Origin: Silene noctiflora
Lineage: Eukaryota > Streptophyta > Magnoliopsida > Caryophyllales > Caryophyllaceae
NCBI GenBank assembly: GCA_009801015.1
Contig: VHZZ01001552.1
Span: forward strand, 23,653 to 54,630
Reading direction: 5' to 3'
Length of the DNA: 30,978 bases
This document shows positions 30,828 through 30,978 of this stretch, piece after piece (the stretch's first letter is position 1; the number at the start of each line of letters is the position of its first letter). Below the pieces are notes generated by a model, which ran no database searches, was not told the DNA's origin, and was given only the letters and a program-made list of their open reading frames with translations. Position numbers and translations under genes: made by a program.

Positions 30828-30978
30828 GCAAATTCTCATTTGTGACGGAAGGTATCCGTCACAAGCTTGTGACGGATACCTTTTTGTCTCACAAAATGCC
30901 CATGAGAGGAGAGAGAGAAGCACATGGGGATGCCCCCACCTTGTCCCCCCTATTCGTTTTGTGAGTGGCATTATCCGT
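30828..30978. mobile_element. MITE with ccgtcacaag ends, cut by the window edge
   Basis: The left end reads CAAATTCTCATTTGTGACGG. A perfect 30-base palindrome follows at 30851-30880, with centre CACAAGCTTGTG. The window ends in GGCATTATCCGT, which equals the arm motif of the 29.43 kb element. The element continues beyond the window. The minus-strand frame at 30768-30971 is not supported as a gene. Confidence 0.6.

Noticed and set aside
1-30978. CRISPR arrays, operons, Shine-Dalgarno sites or phage features
   Set aside because: The window is plant nuclear DNA in character; repeats are transposon-derived or irregular, with no spacer-repeat pattern or bacterial gene layout.

Overview
The window looks like nuclear DNA of a flowering plant. 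It is AT-rich, has one compact intronless transcription-factor gene in about 31 kb, and is otherwise filled with small non-autonomous transposons, SINEs, homopolymer tracts and decayed repeats. Many short pieces of the type tactccgta or ggagtatta, and several MITE families with accgtcaca-like or aagacgg-like ends, recall Caryophyllales genomes. That placement is an inference from memory and no search was run.

Layout. 1-1.3 kb: gene-free, with a possible LTR fragment on the minus strand (TATA box inside a palindrome). 1.3-1.65 kb: decayed Tourist-like element. 1.9-3.1 kb: a promoter-like stretch (TATA, E2F-type site) followed by degenerate tandem repeats carrying telo-boxes. 3.4-4.3 kb: first block of a degenerate repeat module. 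5.6 kb: foldback MITE with a 9-bp target duplication. 6.1-6.4 kb: perfect 2 x 138 bp tandem duplication. 9.0-10.8 kb: two Stowaway-like MITEs. 10.9-11.3 kb: GC-richer island and a 2 x 52 bp duplication. 13.5-13.8 kb: an exon-like piece. 13.9-14.9 kb: one MITE and one SINE.

15.2-16.7 kb holds the only convincing gene, an AP2/ERF transcription factor of the ERF012/013/014 (DREB-type group II) kind. It has its own TATA box, a W-box, a 5' leader and a polyadenylation signal.

17.7-18.2 kb: a SINE and a long imperfect foldback. 19.3-25.1 kb: a second, larger block of the same degenerate module seen at 3.4-4.3 kb. Within it lies a direct duplication of about 2.2-2.7 kb. Its two copies are visibly diverged except for a 436-bp core that reads as identical. 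A SINE with an 8-bp target duplication sits in one copy, and the matching empty site is visible in the other. The core keeps an exon-like frame with the same in-frame TGA in both copies, so it looks like a pseudogene remnant or a non-coding transcript rather than an active protein gene.

25.9-31.0 kb: a dense run of inverted-repeat elements (one PIF/Harbinger-like with a 20-bp minisatellite, one with accatcccc ends, relatives of the aagacgg family and of the ccgtcacaa family) and tRNA-derived SINE heads, ending in an element cut by the window edge.

The genes do not form a pathway: there is one regulator in a repeat-rich neighbourhood. The most unusual structure is the duplicated, partly homogenised locus at 20.3-25.1 kb and its repeat module, which also occurs about 15 kb away on the other side of the ERF gene.
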